The notes under the pieces are model-generated. The model worked only from the letters and a program-made list of their open reading frames with translations. It was not told where the DNA came from and did not search any database. This document shows positions 1-10,150 of a stretch of DNA of 64,000 nucleotides, in pieces (position 1 is the first letter of the stretch; each line of letters opens with the position of its first letter). Source of the stretch: Hirsutella rhossiliensis (Eukaryota > Ascomycota > Sordariomycetes > Hypocreales > Ophiocordycipitaceae); NCBI RefSeq assembly GCF_020360975.1, contig NW_025408669.1, forward strand, positions 558,001-622,000, given 5' to 3'. The position numbers and the translations under genes are program-made.

Positions 1-1085
1 GAGCGTTCTTTTAAGACTATAGGAAAAGAAACTTAGTCGTTTTTAATACTTAGAAAGAAGGATAGTATACTAGACTCTATATATTCTTAGAAGTATAGCG
101 GTAGTTTCTTTATATCCTCTAAGTTCCTTATAACTTTACTTATATACTAGTCCCTTATACTACTTAGGAAGAAGGGTAGGAATATAGCTACTTAGCTTTA
201 ATAATAATTTAATACTAAGTTAAAAGTATAGTTAAGCTATACTTTAAGATAATTTAATAGCGATACTTAAAGGTTAAAGTAATTTTAAAGTAAAGGTATA
301 AGGTAATATAAGAAGCCCTATAAATAAATAAAATCTTATACTAAGACTAGTATTTCTTTAAGCTAGATAAGAGGATAAATATAAAAGGCTATATCGATAG
401 GCTAGTATATAGAATCTAAGCTATCGCGGTAAATAAACTTAATTATATATAAGCGATATTATAAGGTAGCGGAGTTTCTTAGTAGTTTAATACTAAAGTT
501 AAATAACTATAAAGGATACTATTTAATTAAGGTTTAATAACTTTTAGCGGAGTCTTTTTTATAAGGATTCCTAGGTATAAATAGATTTACTAATATAACT
601 ATATTATTTTAGGAGATTAAGAAGAATAAGACCTCTAAGAAGTCTTAGAGGTAGTTAACCTTTAAGATAGGCCTAGCGGATAGAAACTACTACTTTAAAG
701 AGATATAGAACTAGCTTATATAGTAAGGAGAGTAAGAAAAGAGCTAACTATGCTAGCTATTATTATAAAGTAACCTAACTTAATCGCTTAAGCTATACGC
801 GGTTTCTTTATAAAACTCCTCTTTAAAAGGACCCCTAACTATTTAATTACACTAATAGGAATCGAGAATAAGCTTAGACCTTTATTACCTTAAGCATTAA
901 CTAAATTAAGCTCCTTATCTAAACTAAGTAGCTTTTCCTTAAGTAACCTTAAGATAGGATCCCTACCTTAGAATCTATAAAGGAGAGAGGCGCCCTTACT
1001 AGTCCCTTTATCTATATAAAAACAATGCTTTTATTTTCCCCCTTAAATATATAGCTAATTAGGCCTATTCCTTACCCGCTACTAA
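1..1085. repeat. Repeat H, left copy, first part (RIP-degraded, unidentified)
   Basis: AT-rich sequence nearly without CA or TG. Bases 1-840 match the reverse complement of about 61740-62568 and bases 841-1085 match the reverse complement of about 59620-59866, so the same repeat is present inverted at the right end of the window. The left copy lacks the Fot1-like insertion seen in the right copy. Read on the plus strand, several hundred bases form one frame broken only by TAA and TAG, as expected of RIPed coding sequence, but I recognise no domain. The repeat continues at 7260 after the composite retroelement. Confidence 0.7.
1081..1085. repeat. Left 5-bp target-site duplication (ACTAA) of the composite element
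   Basis: ACTAA directly precedes the left terminal repeat and is repeated at 7260-7264 directly after the right one. The empty site is visible in the inverted H copy around 59615-59625, where the sequence runs through without an insertion. Confidence 0.92.
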
Positions 1086-1158
1086 TGTCGCGTATACTAT
1101 ATGCGTTAATTGACGCTGTCGCTTGTATCTGACAGGCGGCCATATCTTTTTCGCGAGA
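1086..1158 (+). repeat. Left 73-bp terminal repeat of the TRIM-like element
   Basis: Begins TGTCGCG and is nearly identical to 7187-7259. It differs only at the last eight bases, TCGCGAGA here against TCGTGACA on the right. TCGCGAGA is the end of the Copia A LTR at 6970, so the left repeat seems to have acquired its last bases from Copia A during recombination. Confidence 0.88.
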
Positions 1159-1172
1159 GTTATGAGCCCGGG
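1159..1172 (+). promoter_or_regulatory. Copia-type primer-binding site (half-tRNA initiator Met)
   Basis: GTTATGAGCCCGGG follows the LTR directly. It is complementary to the anticodon arm (GGGCTCATAAC) of eukaryotic initiator tRNA-Met. Drosophila copia is known to prime from such an internally cut initiator tRNA. The same site recurs at 6971-6984, and RIPed versions occur after the other copia LTRs in the window. Confidence 0.75.
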
Positions 1173-1306
1173 AGGAATAGAATTCCTATACCTTCCGGCT
1201 GCTGCAAAAGGCACCTTTCTTGCATCCCTCGTGGCTTCCTTTTACCCCTCTTACTAAAAAAGCCGATTTTTAACCGACTTTTCTGCCCCCCTCTTCTTTC
1301 GCAACG

Positions 1307-1738
1307 ATGACGAAAATCGACTCCTCTGCCGTCCCTACGGTCCGTAGGACGATTCTTGCAGAGCCCCAAGATTGGGATAAGTGGGTAAAGGAGCTACGGG
1401 CTCGTGTGGACAGAACCATCCACAATTTGGTCTTCTCTGACAAGCAGGACCCTCTCGAGCCCCCTCTTCGTCCTAGGGCAACGGAATTTGCAGAGGGAGC
1501 TACCCTCTTCTCCGAGCTAACCTCTGCACAACAGAGAGCTTTTTCTGCTGCCTTAGGCGACTACGAGAGTCACCGAAAGGAATACCTCTACGAAACGAAG
1601 CTACTAACGGCTGCTCGTACGGCGATAACGGAATCCGTTAGTGCCGCAAAGTTAATCACTCTTCGAGAAGAAGAGACTCCTAGGCAGTGGCTTTTAAGCT
1701 CGAGACCTCGACAGCTCCTCGAGGGGCTATATGACTGA
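1307..1738 (+). pseudogene. Copia A gag, N-terminal part
   Basis: A 143-codon frame starting at the first ATG after the leader, with a composition like copia Gag (charged, helical, no membrane segment). It ends at TGA 1736-1738. A second frame, starting at ATG 1731 inside an ATGACTGA overlap, continues with Gag-like sequence. The RIPed second copy (about 45030-45460) has the same arrangement, so this may be an ancestral frameshift or a programmed one rather than damage unique to this copy. Confidence 0.6.
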
Positions 1739-2571
1739 CCGTATTAGGAAGACCTATACGGCCCACCTAGGAGCCTTTTCTGCTAGGAACCTGCTAGCTT
1801 CTTCGTGGCTAGCTAAGTGGGAAGAAATCCTAGGAAGCTAACCAATACTTCCTCACAGAAGCTCTTTCCGGCCAGTGGCTACGGGATATATCTCTGCTAA
1901 TAAAGCCTATTAGTGACGGTTACTCGACTATCTTTCGAGAGGCTAGCCGGGAACTAGACGAAGAGGCTGCCAGAGTACAACAGCAAGCAGTCTTGTTCCT
2001 TCGTGGCCAGCACTCGACCCAGACGGCTCGACCTGCTGCCCCTGCAGCTGCTGCAGCCCCTATTGCTGCGGCTCCCGCTGCTGCTGCTGCTGCGGCTGTT
2101 GCTCCTTCGGCTCCTCCTCCCTCGAGAGCATCAACACCGTCATCAACGGCTGCCCTAGGCCCGGCCCCGGCTCCGCCTCTTGCTCCGGGCCCGGCCCCGG
2201 TCCCGTCAGTCAGACCGGCCCGACTAGTCCCCCAATGGACCTTTCAGTCCGTTAGTCGAAAAATCAGGGAACTAGTCGAAATCGAACCTCGTCAAAATCA
2301 GCAACAAGGGGTAAAAAGGGGGGGTTTTCAAGCAGACCTTCCGGACCGGGACGAGGATTCCTCGAAGAAACAACGTACGAGGAGGAATCGACCTACCTGC
2401 CAAGCGTGCAAAAAGCCCCATCGGCTAGAAGACTGCTGGCAGGTCTTCGAGGAAAACCGACCCAAAGGAGTCAACCCTTCAAAGAGGCTACAAGAAATAG
2501 TACAACAGTCTCTTAAGGAGGACCCCTCGTTGCCGAAGAAGATAGACGAGATTCGGGTTGCTAAGAAATAG
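1731..2571 (+). pseudogene. Copia A gag, C-terminal part with zinc knuckle (frame-broken)
   Basis: Continues Gag in a second frame to about 1831. There two bases are missing relative to the RIPed copy at 45.5 kb, and the frame shifts again; the rest reads in a third frame from about 1840 to TAG 2569-2571. It contains an Ala/Pro-rich linker (about 2030-2210) and a CCHC-like knuckle, C-x2-C-x3-H-x4-C, at about 2398-2436 that would bind RNA. TAG 2569 is the kind of stop that CAG to TAG mutation gives, but the other copy also has TAG here, so it could be a natural gag-pol stop. This Gag cannot be made intact. Confidence 0.7.
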
Positions 2572-5500
2572 CAACTAACGCCGCTACCGCAAATTCGAGG
2601 AAAAATCGTTGGTATAGCAAATCAGGCCTTCGTCTTCCCTACGGATCAACAAGGCCAAGACCAACCGTTAGAACCCTCCGACTATCCCCTACGAAAATCA
2701 GCTATCCTTGACTCTGGTGCTTCCCTCGACATATGCAATACACTCTCACGATTCCGGTCCTTTAAGAAGGCACGAAGGGAATATCTTATTGCCGGGGAAT
2801 CAACCGTACGGATAGAGGGATACGGAAGGGTGAATTTCACGATGAAATTACCTAACGGATCTATACGAATTCTTCGACGAAAAAGGGTAGCTTTTTGCCC
2901 TCGATTTTCAACGAGCCTGATTTCCTTCCGCCTTCTTCGAGAGGAAGGAATCTTCTGGGATACGACGTCTGAGCCCACGAGGCTAGTCTAGAAGAATCAG
3001 ACTATTGGGCTTATCGAGGAAAAATTCGGTCAATTTGTTCTCGAATTCCGACCTATCCTTAGGAAGGAATCTCTCGAGAAGTCAGCTTTCCCTACTAGGA
3101 GGGTAGGATCTAAGGACCCTCTTCCAGCAGCCCAAGGAGACGGCATTCTTTGGCACGCACGACTTGGTCACCCGGGCCCCTTAGCTTTACATAAGCTAGG
3201 ACAACAACAGGGCGTACGAATAAGGGGACCAAAGACCGTCGAATGCGAACACTGCGGCCAAGGAAAGACCAGGAGACGAATTTCCAGACGAACACCTTTA
3301 CGGCCGGACCAGCCGTGTGAGGAAATTTGGGTCGACTGGACCGACGTCTCGAGGGATCAGGAAAGCTTCGTCAGGGTGATGTTTTTCACAGACGCTTTTT
3401 CAGGGATGGTTTTCCCCTATTTCTTACGGACCTACCTAAGCAAGCACAACTGGTCTGCCCTCCGGGACTTCGTTAACTGGATGAAATCCCACTTTGGCTA
3501 CGAGGTAAAGAAGATACGGTCTGACGGAGAGCTATTTACGAAGGATATCTTAAATTGGCTTCGAAAAAGGGGCATTTACCCTCCCGTCAGCACCGAATAC
3601 CCAGGCCCAGAACGGAGGGGCAGAAAGATCAGGGGTGCTGTGATGGAAAGGGCCCGTACAATGAGACTTGCTGCAAGGCTTCCACACGACCTTTGGAGGG
3701 AAGTCGTTGAGACCGCCTGTTACCTTCGGAACCGGACCCCTAGAGGGACTACCCAAGGAACAGACTGGAAATCCCCCCTCGAGCTCTTTACGAAGAAGAG
3801 GGCCTCGCTAGCCCACCTTCGTGCCTACGGCTGCAAGGCATACGCTATGACTGCCGATGCACAGCTAAAAAGGAAGAAGAAAAGAAAGCTTGATCCTAGA
3901 GCCTTTGTTGGTTACCTCGTTGGTTATAATTCTACGAATATCTTCCGGATCTGGATTCCTCTTCTACGAAAGGTTATTTCGACTAGGGATGTGATTTTCG
4001 ACGAATCTAGCTTCTTCGACGGAAAGAGGGATCAACAGCCCCTCTTACTCTCACAACGTCAGCTAATTCAGAAGATCCAAATCCCCCCTTCCCAACAGTC
4101 TCAAGAAGAGGCCCTAGACGAGGAAACGGAAGAAGAAACCGACGTCGAAGCAGTAGAGGATAACGCCGACTTCGAGGAAGAAGAAGAAGAGGAAGCTAGA
4201 TCAGATGATCTAGACGAAGAAGGAGACTATAGGAAAGCGGTAGAGCTGGAATACGCCTGCCTACCTACGCCTCCTCTTACGGAAGAAGAAGATCTAGAAG
4301 CAGCTTTCTTAGTCAGTCTTCCCGTCTCGACCCCTAAGGGGGTGGGAAAGGCACCTCTCTCGAAGGATTACCCGGCTGCCTTTTTATCCCTGCTTCGAGA
4401 AGCAAAGGAAGGTATAGGGCCCGATACGGATACGAAAGAAGACCAGTTTCTCCCCTATTTCGATCGTTATTCCGACTTCTACCCAACGCCAATAGAAGAC
4501 GGTTCCCACGGAGCGTTCACAGCAGGCCGGCTCTTTAAGACACAGCTATCAGCAAGGAAGGTACACAAAAGAGACCTCACGGACCCACCAGCAAACCAGA
4601 AGCAGCTAGAAAAACACCCCTTTAGAGACCAGTTTTTCCAGGCCCAGAAAGACCACCTAGCCTCACACGAAGAGATGGGGTCTTTTGAAGAGGTCCTCAA
4701 GGAAAAGGCAAGAGGAAAACAGGTCCTTGGCTGCAAGTGGGTCTTTATCTATAAGACTGATAAACACGGCTTCCTTCAAAAGTGCAAAGCCCGGCTAGTT
4801 GTCTGTGGGAATCAACAGGAAAAAGGGGATCTTCCTACTAGGGCAACTACCCTAGCAGGGATGTCTTTTCGGACCCTTATGGCTATAGCAGCAGAATTCG
4901 ACCTCGAGCTCGAACAGATGGATGCAGTCAACGCCTTTGTTAACTGTCCACTCGAGGAAGAAGAAGAAGTTATCTACATGCGCCTTCCACCAGGCTTCCA
5001 ACAGCCAGGAAAGGTTCTACGGCTTAGGAAAGCTCTATACGGACTACGAAGATCACCCCTTCTTTGGCAACAGCATTTAACAGGTTCCCTCGAAGCCCTA
5101 GGCTTCACGAAAGTCCCTCAGGAACCGTGTATAATGCAGAAGGGTAAAATCACGGTCTTCTTCTACGTCGACGACATTATCTGGGCCTACCCAAAAGAGG
5201 AAGAAGCTGCTGCTAGGGAGGCTATACGAGGCCTGCAACAAAGGTATAAGATGACCAGGCTAGGGGAGCCAAAGTGGTTCCTAGGGATACGAATCCTTCG
5301 GAATAGGTCCCAACGGACTATCTGGCTTACCCAGGACGCCTATATCGATAAGGTAGCTTATAAATTCCTCCCTAAATCCCTCGATAAGAAGCTTCCCTCT
5401 ACGCCTATGTCAGACGAAGAGCTTTTACCTGATCCGTCCTTTTAAGCCAGGGAGCAAGAGAAACACCAATATCAACAGAAGGTGGGCTCCCTGCTTTTTT

Positions 5501-6219
5501 CAGCTATTTCTACTAGACCGGATATCTCTTTTACGGTCTCCCGGCTAGCTAGGCACAACCAGAATCCTAGCCCTAGGCATCAAGAAGCAGCAGACAGAGC
5601 TATCCTTTATCTCTATTCAACGAGATCACATGGTCTGCGCCTAGGAGGGCAGGGAAGGAAACAAGCTGCCGAAATCTTCCTCTGTTCGAGCGATTCGTCC
5701 TTTGCGGACAATTCCTTAGACAGAAAGAGCTCACAGGGGTATATTATGTCCCTTTTTAGAGGAACTATTGCTTGGAGAGCTTCGAAGCAGGCTACCGTTA
5801 CGACTTCTAGTACGGAGGCAGAGCTACTAGCTCTTTCAGAAGCGTCAAAAGAAGCGATTTTCCTTAGCCGGCTACTAATATCGTTACGACTGCAAATACC
5901 GTCCCCGTTAGCTATAGAATGCGATAACACGCAGACTATACGAATTCTCACGGAGGAAAACAGCAAGCTGTCGACCCGGCTACGGCATATCGATATCCAC
6001 CAGCATTGGTTACGCCAAGAGGTCTAAAGGGGACTTATTTCCGTCCGTTGGGTTCCAACGGCATCGATGAAAGCCGACGGTCTTACGAAGCCCCTGCCGA
6101 AGCAGAAGCTGGCTGTCTTTTTACAGCAAATAGGGCTAGAAGACGTTCGAGAAAAGCTGTCCTTAGAGGCCCGCCTTGAGAGTCTACGAGAGGAGCTAAT
6201 GGCACGTACGAGAAGGTGA
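2572..6219 (+). pseudogene. Copia A pol: protease, integrase, reverse transcriptase, RNase H
   Basis: One frame runs throughout. In order: retropepsin with DSGAS (2713-2727); GAG-pre-integrase zinc motif (HARLGH at about 3150, CEHCGQ at about 3245); integrase core (first Asp about 3331, IRSDGE about 3520, ME in MERAR about 3645); an acidic Glu-rich linker (4100-4240); RT with intact YVDD (5164-5175); RNase H (about 5500-6130). In-frame stops TAG 2989-2991, TAA 5443-5445 and TAA 6025-6027 break it. Each is explained by C to T in a CA context, i.e. light RIP. The product ends at TGA 6217-6219. The catalytic residues are otherwise intact, so it was active recently. Confidence 0.88.
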
Positions 6220-6488
6220 CGTCTGCAGCCGAAGAAAAGGAAGAGGTTTTTCCCTTTAGAGGGCCCCCTATTTTGATTAGGTTTTTCCCTTCTAAGAAGG
6301 CCCCCTTTCTTATAGGACTTTCCCCTCTTTAGGCCCCTTTTCCTTAAGTAGGTCTAAAAGAGCCTAGGGACCCGAAAGGGCCCCTGCTTTCCTCGAGTAA
6401 AGGGAGAAGTGCAGAGCTAAGAACCTCCTCTATACGCTCACCAGCCCGAAGCCGTATTAGCTATGCCCTTAAGGGGCAGGCCATAGCT

Positions 6489-6497
6489 AAGGGGGTG
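6489..6497 (+). promoter_or_regulatory. Polypurine tract of Copia A
   Basis: AAGGGGGTG directly precedes the TGTCACGA start of the Copia A 3' LTR. A near-identical tract, GAGGGGGTG, precedes the right short LTR at 7178-7186, showing that the TRIM and Copia A share their reverse-transcription signals. Confidence 0.75.
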
Positions 6498-6970
6498 TGT
6501 CACGAAGCGTGGCCTGATTTCGCAGTTCTCGGAGATATCCCTTGGCACGAGGGACCTAGGAAGCTGAAAAACAGGTTTTAAGGAAGGAGCTGAAAAGAGG
6601 TGCAGAAAGGAGGGTGGGGGCATGAGGGGAAGCAGAAGTGGCGATGGCTTCCTATGGAGGTGGCGAGAGATAAGACGGATATGCCGGCAACGGCTGGAAA
6701 GGAGGGGAAAAACCGGCAAAAAGCTCGGTAGTCGAAAGGACATTAGTGGCTTCTTTAAGCAGGATCTTCTTTGTTAATTGAGATACTAGAAGGGTATAAA
6801 GAGGGGCGTTGGATAGAGGAAAGAAGGAAAATTAAGGCAATACAACAATCACTCCCCTACTGCAATTGCTGCCCCCGCAAGATTCAAACATCTCTGCCCT
6901 ACCTGTCCGACCCCTTACTTCTAATTTCACCTTCGTGCATTTTCATGCACTTCTCGCATCTCTCGCGAGA
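6498..6970 (+). repeat. Copia A 3' LTR (un-RIPed, 473 bp)
   Basis: Starts TGTCACGA and ends TCGCGAGA, after the polypurine tract and before a second primer-binding site. RIPed copies are found at 44408-44884 and 56570-57046, and a fragment at about 40423-40560. No matching Copia LTR lies at the left end of the internal region; the short TRIM LTR takes its place. The reading frames seen inside it on either strand are chance. Confidence 0.88.
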
Positions 6971-7186
6971 GTTATGAGCCCGGGCGGAGGTTACCTCCGG
7001 AACTTCCGGTGACTGCGCACGCACTTCTGGCTAGCCTGGCGCGCATTACCCGAAGGCCCGTGGTTCGAGTCCCGCCAGCGCAATTAAGCGCGGTTTCAGC
7101 ATGGGGCCTGCCTATAAAAATTCCCGCTGTGGTCTAGGATATCCAGGTATCCCGGGACGAATTGACCCGATATCCCTGAGGGGGTG
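6971..7186 (+). other. TRIM body: second primer-binding site, tRNA-like module, polypurine tract
   Basis: Non-coding sequence between the Copia LTR and the right short LTR. It begins with the primer-binding site GTTATGAGCCCGGG (6971-6984), continues with an imperfect inverted sequence (about 6985-7008), the tRNA-like module at 7014-7082, and ends with a purine tract (7178-7186). There is no open frame of note. A minimal element with only priming signals and terminal repeats must be mobilised in trans, presumably by Copia A, whose signals it shares (inference). Confidence 0.75.
7014..7082 (+). other. tRNA-like module with RNA polymerase III B box
   Basis: GGTTCGAGTCC at 7062-7072 matches the B-box consensus GGTTCGANTCC exactly. 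A looser A-box-like sequence, TGGCTAGCCTGG, lies at 7028-7039. TGCGCAC (7014-7020) can pair partly with CAGCGCA (7076-7082) in the manner of an acceptor stem. The T stem does not pair well and the A-B spacing is short, so this is not a functional tRNA; it may be a degenerate tRNA piece captured by the TRIM. Confidence 0.45.
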
Positions 7187-7259
7187 TGTCGCGTATACTA
7201 TATGCGTTAATTGACGCTGTCGCTTGTATCTGACAGGCGGCCATATCTTTTTCGTGACA
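7187..7259 (+). repeat. Right 73-bp terminal repeat of the TRIM-like element
   Basis: Starts TGTCGCG and ends TCGTGACA with the canonical CA end. It is the same length as 1086-1158 and differs from it only in the last eight bases. It is followed by the target duplication at 7260-7264. Confidence 0.9.
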
Positions 7260-7900
7260 ACTAACGACCCTTTTAAACGTATAAAGGAGTAAAAAGCTTA
7301 TAACTATACCCCTATTAATAGCTTAATAAGAAGCTAGTAAGGAAGAAAGGTAGATAGTATAGCTACTAACTCGCCCTAGGACTCTAAAGTTACTAAGCGC
7401 TTAGTTAATTACCTTAAGGCTAAAGACTTTAGTAACGCTTATAGCGCGCTTTATTACTCCTTAGAAATAAAGTATAGTAATAGCCTTTTTAGCTATAGTC
7501 TTTATAAGGTTTATACTTAGCTTTAAACCCTTTTAAGTTAAAGGAGTTAAAAACCTAGAAATATATTAAAACTACTACTAGGATATTAACGACTATAATT
7601 CTATATATTTATATAAAACTACTAATAACGTAATAATACTTAGTTAATAAGACTTTATAGCTTATTTAATCTAGCTATACCTAAAGCTATAAACTAGTAA
7701 AGACGCTAACTACTTTATTTCCCTAACGCCCTTAAGAATAATAAGCGCGAATACTTAGGAGCGTATATAAGGGGTAGTAGATAATTATTTAAAGAAGGAA
7801 GTCTATAAGTAAAGATAGGAAAGAGCTAAATAAGTAGCTTATAAGTAAAGGGAGGAATAAATAATATAAAGGGAAGGGATTATAGTAAAGGAGAAAAGTT
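7260..7900. repeat. Repeat H, left copy, second part
   Basis: Starts with the right target duplication ACTAA (7260-7264). It matches the reverse complement of about 58984-59620, ending in the shared GAGAAAAGTT at 7891-7900. It is strongly RIPed (no CA or TG over long stretches). Beyond 7900 the two copies diverge; in the right copy the Copia C fragment begins there. Confidence 0.7.
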
Positions 7901-10150
7901 CTATCGATAGTTTATTTACTTACTTATATACTTAGGAAGAGAGCCTTACTTATTATTATTGCGCCTTTTCTATTAGTATCTTAGGTTAGAAAGTTACTAA
8001 AAAGGGGTTTAATAGGTAAGATCGTACCCCTATAAATATTAGCCTATTAAAGGGATAGGACCCCTAGCACTCCTTATTTAACTTACTTCTAAGTATATTT
8101 AAAGGCTTTATAAAGACCTTAATTATCTAATAAGGTATCTTTCTTAATTATAGTTAATTTAAAATTTTATTTTTCCCTTTTAAAGTAAAAGCTACTAGTT
8201 ACGTAACTTTAGTAAAGATAAAAAGGTATAAAGTAAAGAAATCTCTAAGACTTATATTTATAACCTAAGACCCTTAGAGCTATATATAAGACCGACGATT
8301 AAATAATTATATAGTTAATTACTTTATTAATCCTTAGCTATATACTATATATACTTTAGGTATATACCCTCGTCCTTATTAAAGTATATAGGTTAAGGTA
8401 TAAGAGCCCTTTATAGTTATTATAGATAAAGAAGCTACCCTTAAAAACGCCCCCTTTTATATTTTCCCCTTAACGTAATAATAGCTCTATATATTCTATA
8501 TTAATAGTAATATTTAGGCTTGAATCTAGTCCTACTAGAAAGACCTAGTAGATCCTAATAGCCCTAAAAACTCTATTAATATAAAGGTCCCTTAGGAAGT
8601 AAAAGCTATCCTCGCTTAAGAGGCTATTAAATAAGGAGCTACTAACGCCGCTACTACTACTATATTTAGTCTAGATAATAAGGAAGTTAAATTTAGCTAT
8701 AAAGGAGTATTCCTAGCTTAAACGCGCGTTATTTACTTAAAAACTAAAGCGGATTTTTATAAGGTATAGCGGTAGCTTAATAAGACCTTTAGTTAATACT
8801 AAGGGTATATTATAATATATATTTTAAACGAATATATACTATAGCGTAAGTAGTAAGTAAGCTATTATATTAGCTAATATCGTAACTTTAGGTAGTAGGT
8901 AAATAGCTTAGTTAAGACCGCCTATAAGGATATAAAGTCTTATTTAGTTATAAGTACCTTTAACCTCTTATATCTTTATAATACCCTTATATAAATAATT
9001 AAGAATAAAGAGATAATATATATATAAACGGCTACTTAGTAAGAAATATAATAAAGGTATTAGTTCCTTAAGTAAACTTAGCTTAAGGATCTTAGTATAA
9101 AAATTACCTATAAAGTAGTTAACCTACTTACTATATAATATAGGCTTACCCTTACCGCGATACCTTTACTAACGCGGGAGCTATAGCTATTATAGCCTTA
9201 TAGTAAGCGATTTATATACTAACTTAGGCTACCTTATATATATACGATCCTTTAATACTTTTAAGCTAGGTTAACGCTTAAAAAGTATAATATTCTCTCG
9301 CGATAGTAGCTTAAGAAGCTATTAGTAAAGACCCCCCCCTTTTTTAAGTAAATTTAATACTAATTAGTACTATTAGGACCTTAAGGAGCTATTACTATAA
9401 ATCTATAACCCTAACGTTATTACTATTATACGCGGCCGGCCCTATAATAATAAGCTACCTATACTAAGCTCCCTTATAGCGAGGGTATTATAAATAGTAT
9501 TATAGATAGTATTATAGTTATAGCTAGCTATAAGGGCATCCTAGCTACTTAATTTAAGTTAGGCTAGCTTAAGGCGGCTTAATATAAGCGTTCGAAGGCG
9601 CTAAGGGCGCAACGAGATTAATAAACTTAGCTATAGCCCGCGGTCTCTTATAGCGTTATAATAAGGATTATTAGCTCGAGGAAATATAAGGGGAAGGGGA
9701 TTAAAAGGAGGACGTAGTAGGAGGGGCGCGCCGCTAGCTTTATTAAGGCAGCTAGCTTTATTAAGGCAGCCGGCTTCGTTAAGCGTTAAAGGGATTATTA
9801 AGTAGGATATAATTAAAGCGGCGACGTCGCCGCCGCTTATATAGCTATAAAGGCTAAGGAGGAGCTAAGTTAATTAATAGGCCGATTATTATAACTTCGA
9901 GCTTAAGGCCTAGAAATATATTATTTAAGCGAATTAAGAGGTATATATTATATAGCCTTTATTGCCTCTTATATATATATAGGTTATATATATATATAGG
10001 CGGGCGTAGGCGCGGGTATAGGCATTTAAGCGGTATAAGTACTTACTAAGCGCGCGCGGTATAAATAAGTAGGGCGGGCTAGCTTTAATATATATCTTAA
10101 AAATAGGTCGAGTATATAAATAGTAATATACTATTATATAAATAGTAATA
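7901..10150 (+). pseudogene. RIP-degraded unidentified mobile-element coding region
   Basis: From about 8630 to at least 9000 one plus-strand frame continues for well over 100 codons, interrupted only by TAA and TAG, the stops RIP makes from CAA and CAG. A GC-rich section (9560-9900) keeps CG runs such as GCGGCGACGTCGCCGCCGC while lacking CA and TG. I recognise no transposase or RT motif. The end (9970-10150) has short AT repeats before the LINE starts. It could be part of a DNA transposon or of repeat H beyond the matched section. Confidence 0.4.

Larger units (their letters stand above)
1086..7259 (+). mobile_element. Composite retroelement: TRIM-like short-LTR element opened by Copia A
   Basis: The order is: 73-bp short LTR (1086-1158), primer-binding site, copia gag-pol, polypurine tract, full 473-bp Copia A LTR (6498-6970), the same primer-binding site again, a roughly 200-bp non-coding TRIM body, polypurine tract, 73-bp short LTR (7187-7259). 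The whole unit is flanked by ACTAA target duplications. CA and TG are abundant, so it escaped heavy RIP, unlike the repeat around it. A 22-base stretch, positions 1151-1172 and 6963-6984, is identical at both internal junctions. This fits homologous integration of a one-LTR Copia circle into a resident TRIM, or template switching between co-packaged RNAs (inference). Confidence 0.88.

Noticed and set aside
1160..1369. Minus-strand 69-codon frame over the Copia A leader
   Set aside because: Overlaps the primer-binding site and gag start on the other strand; no motif.
6438..6743. Minus-strand 101-codon frame
   Set aside because: Lies in the Copia A 3' LTR; the RIPed LTR copies show no conserved frame.
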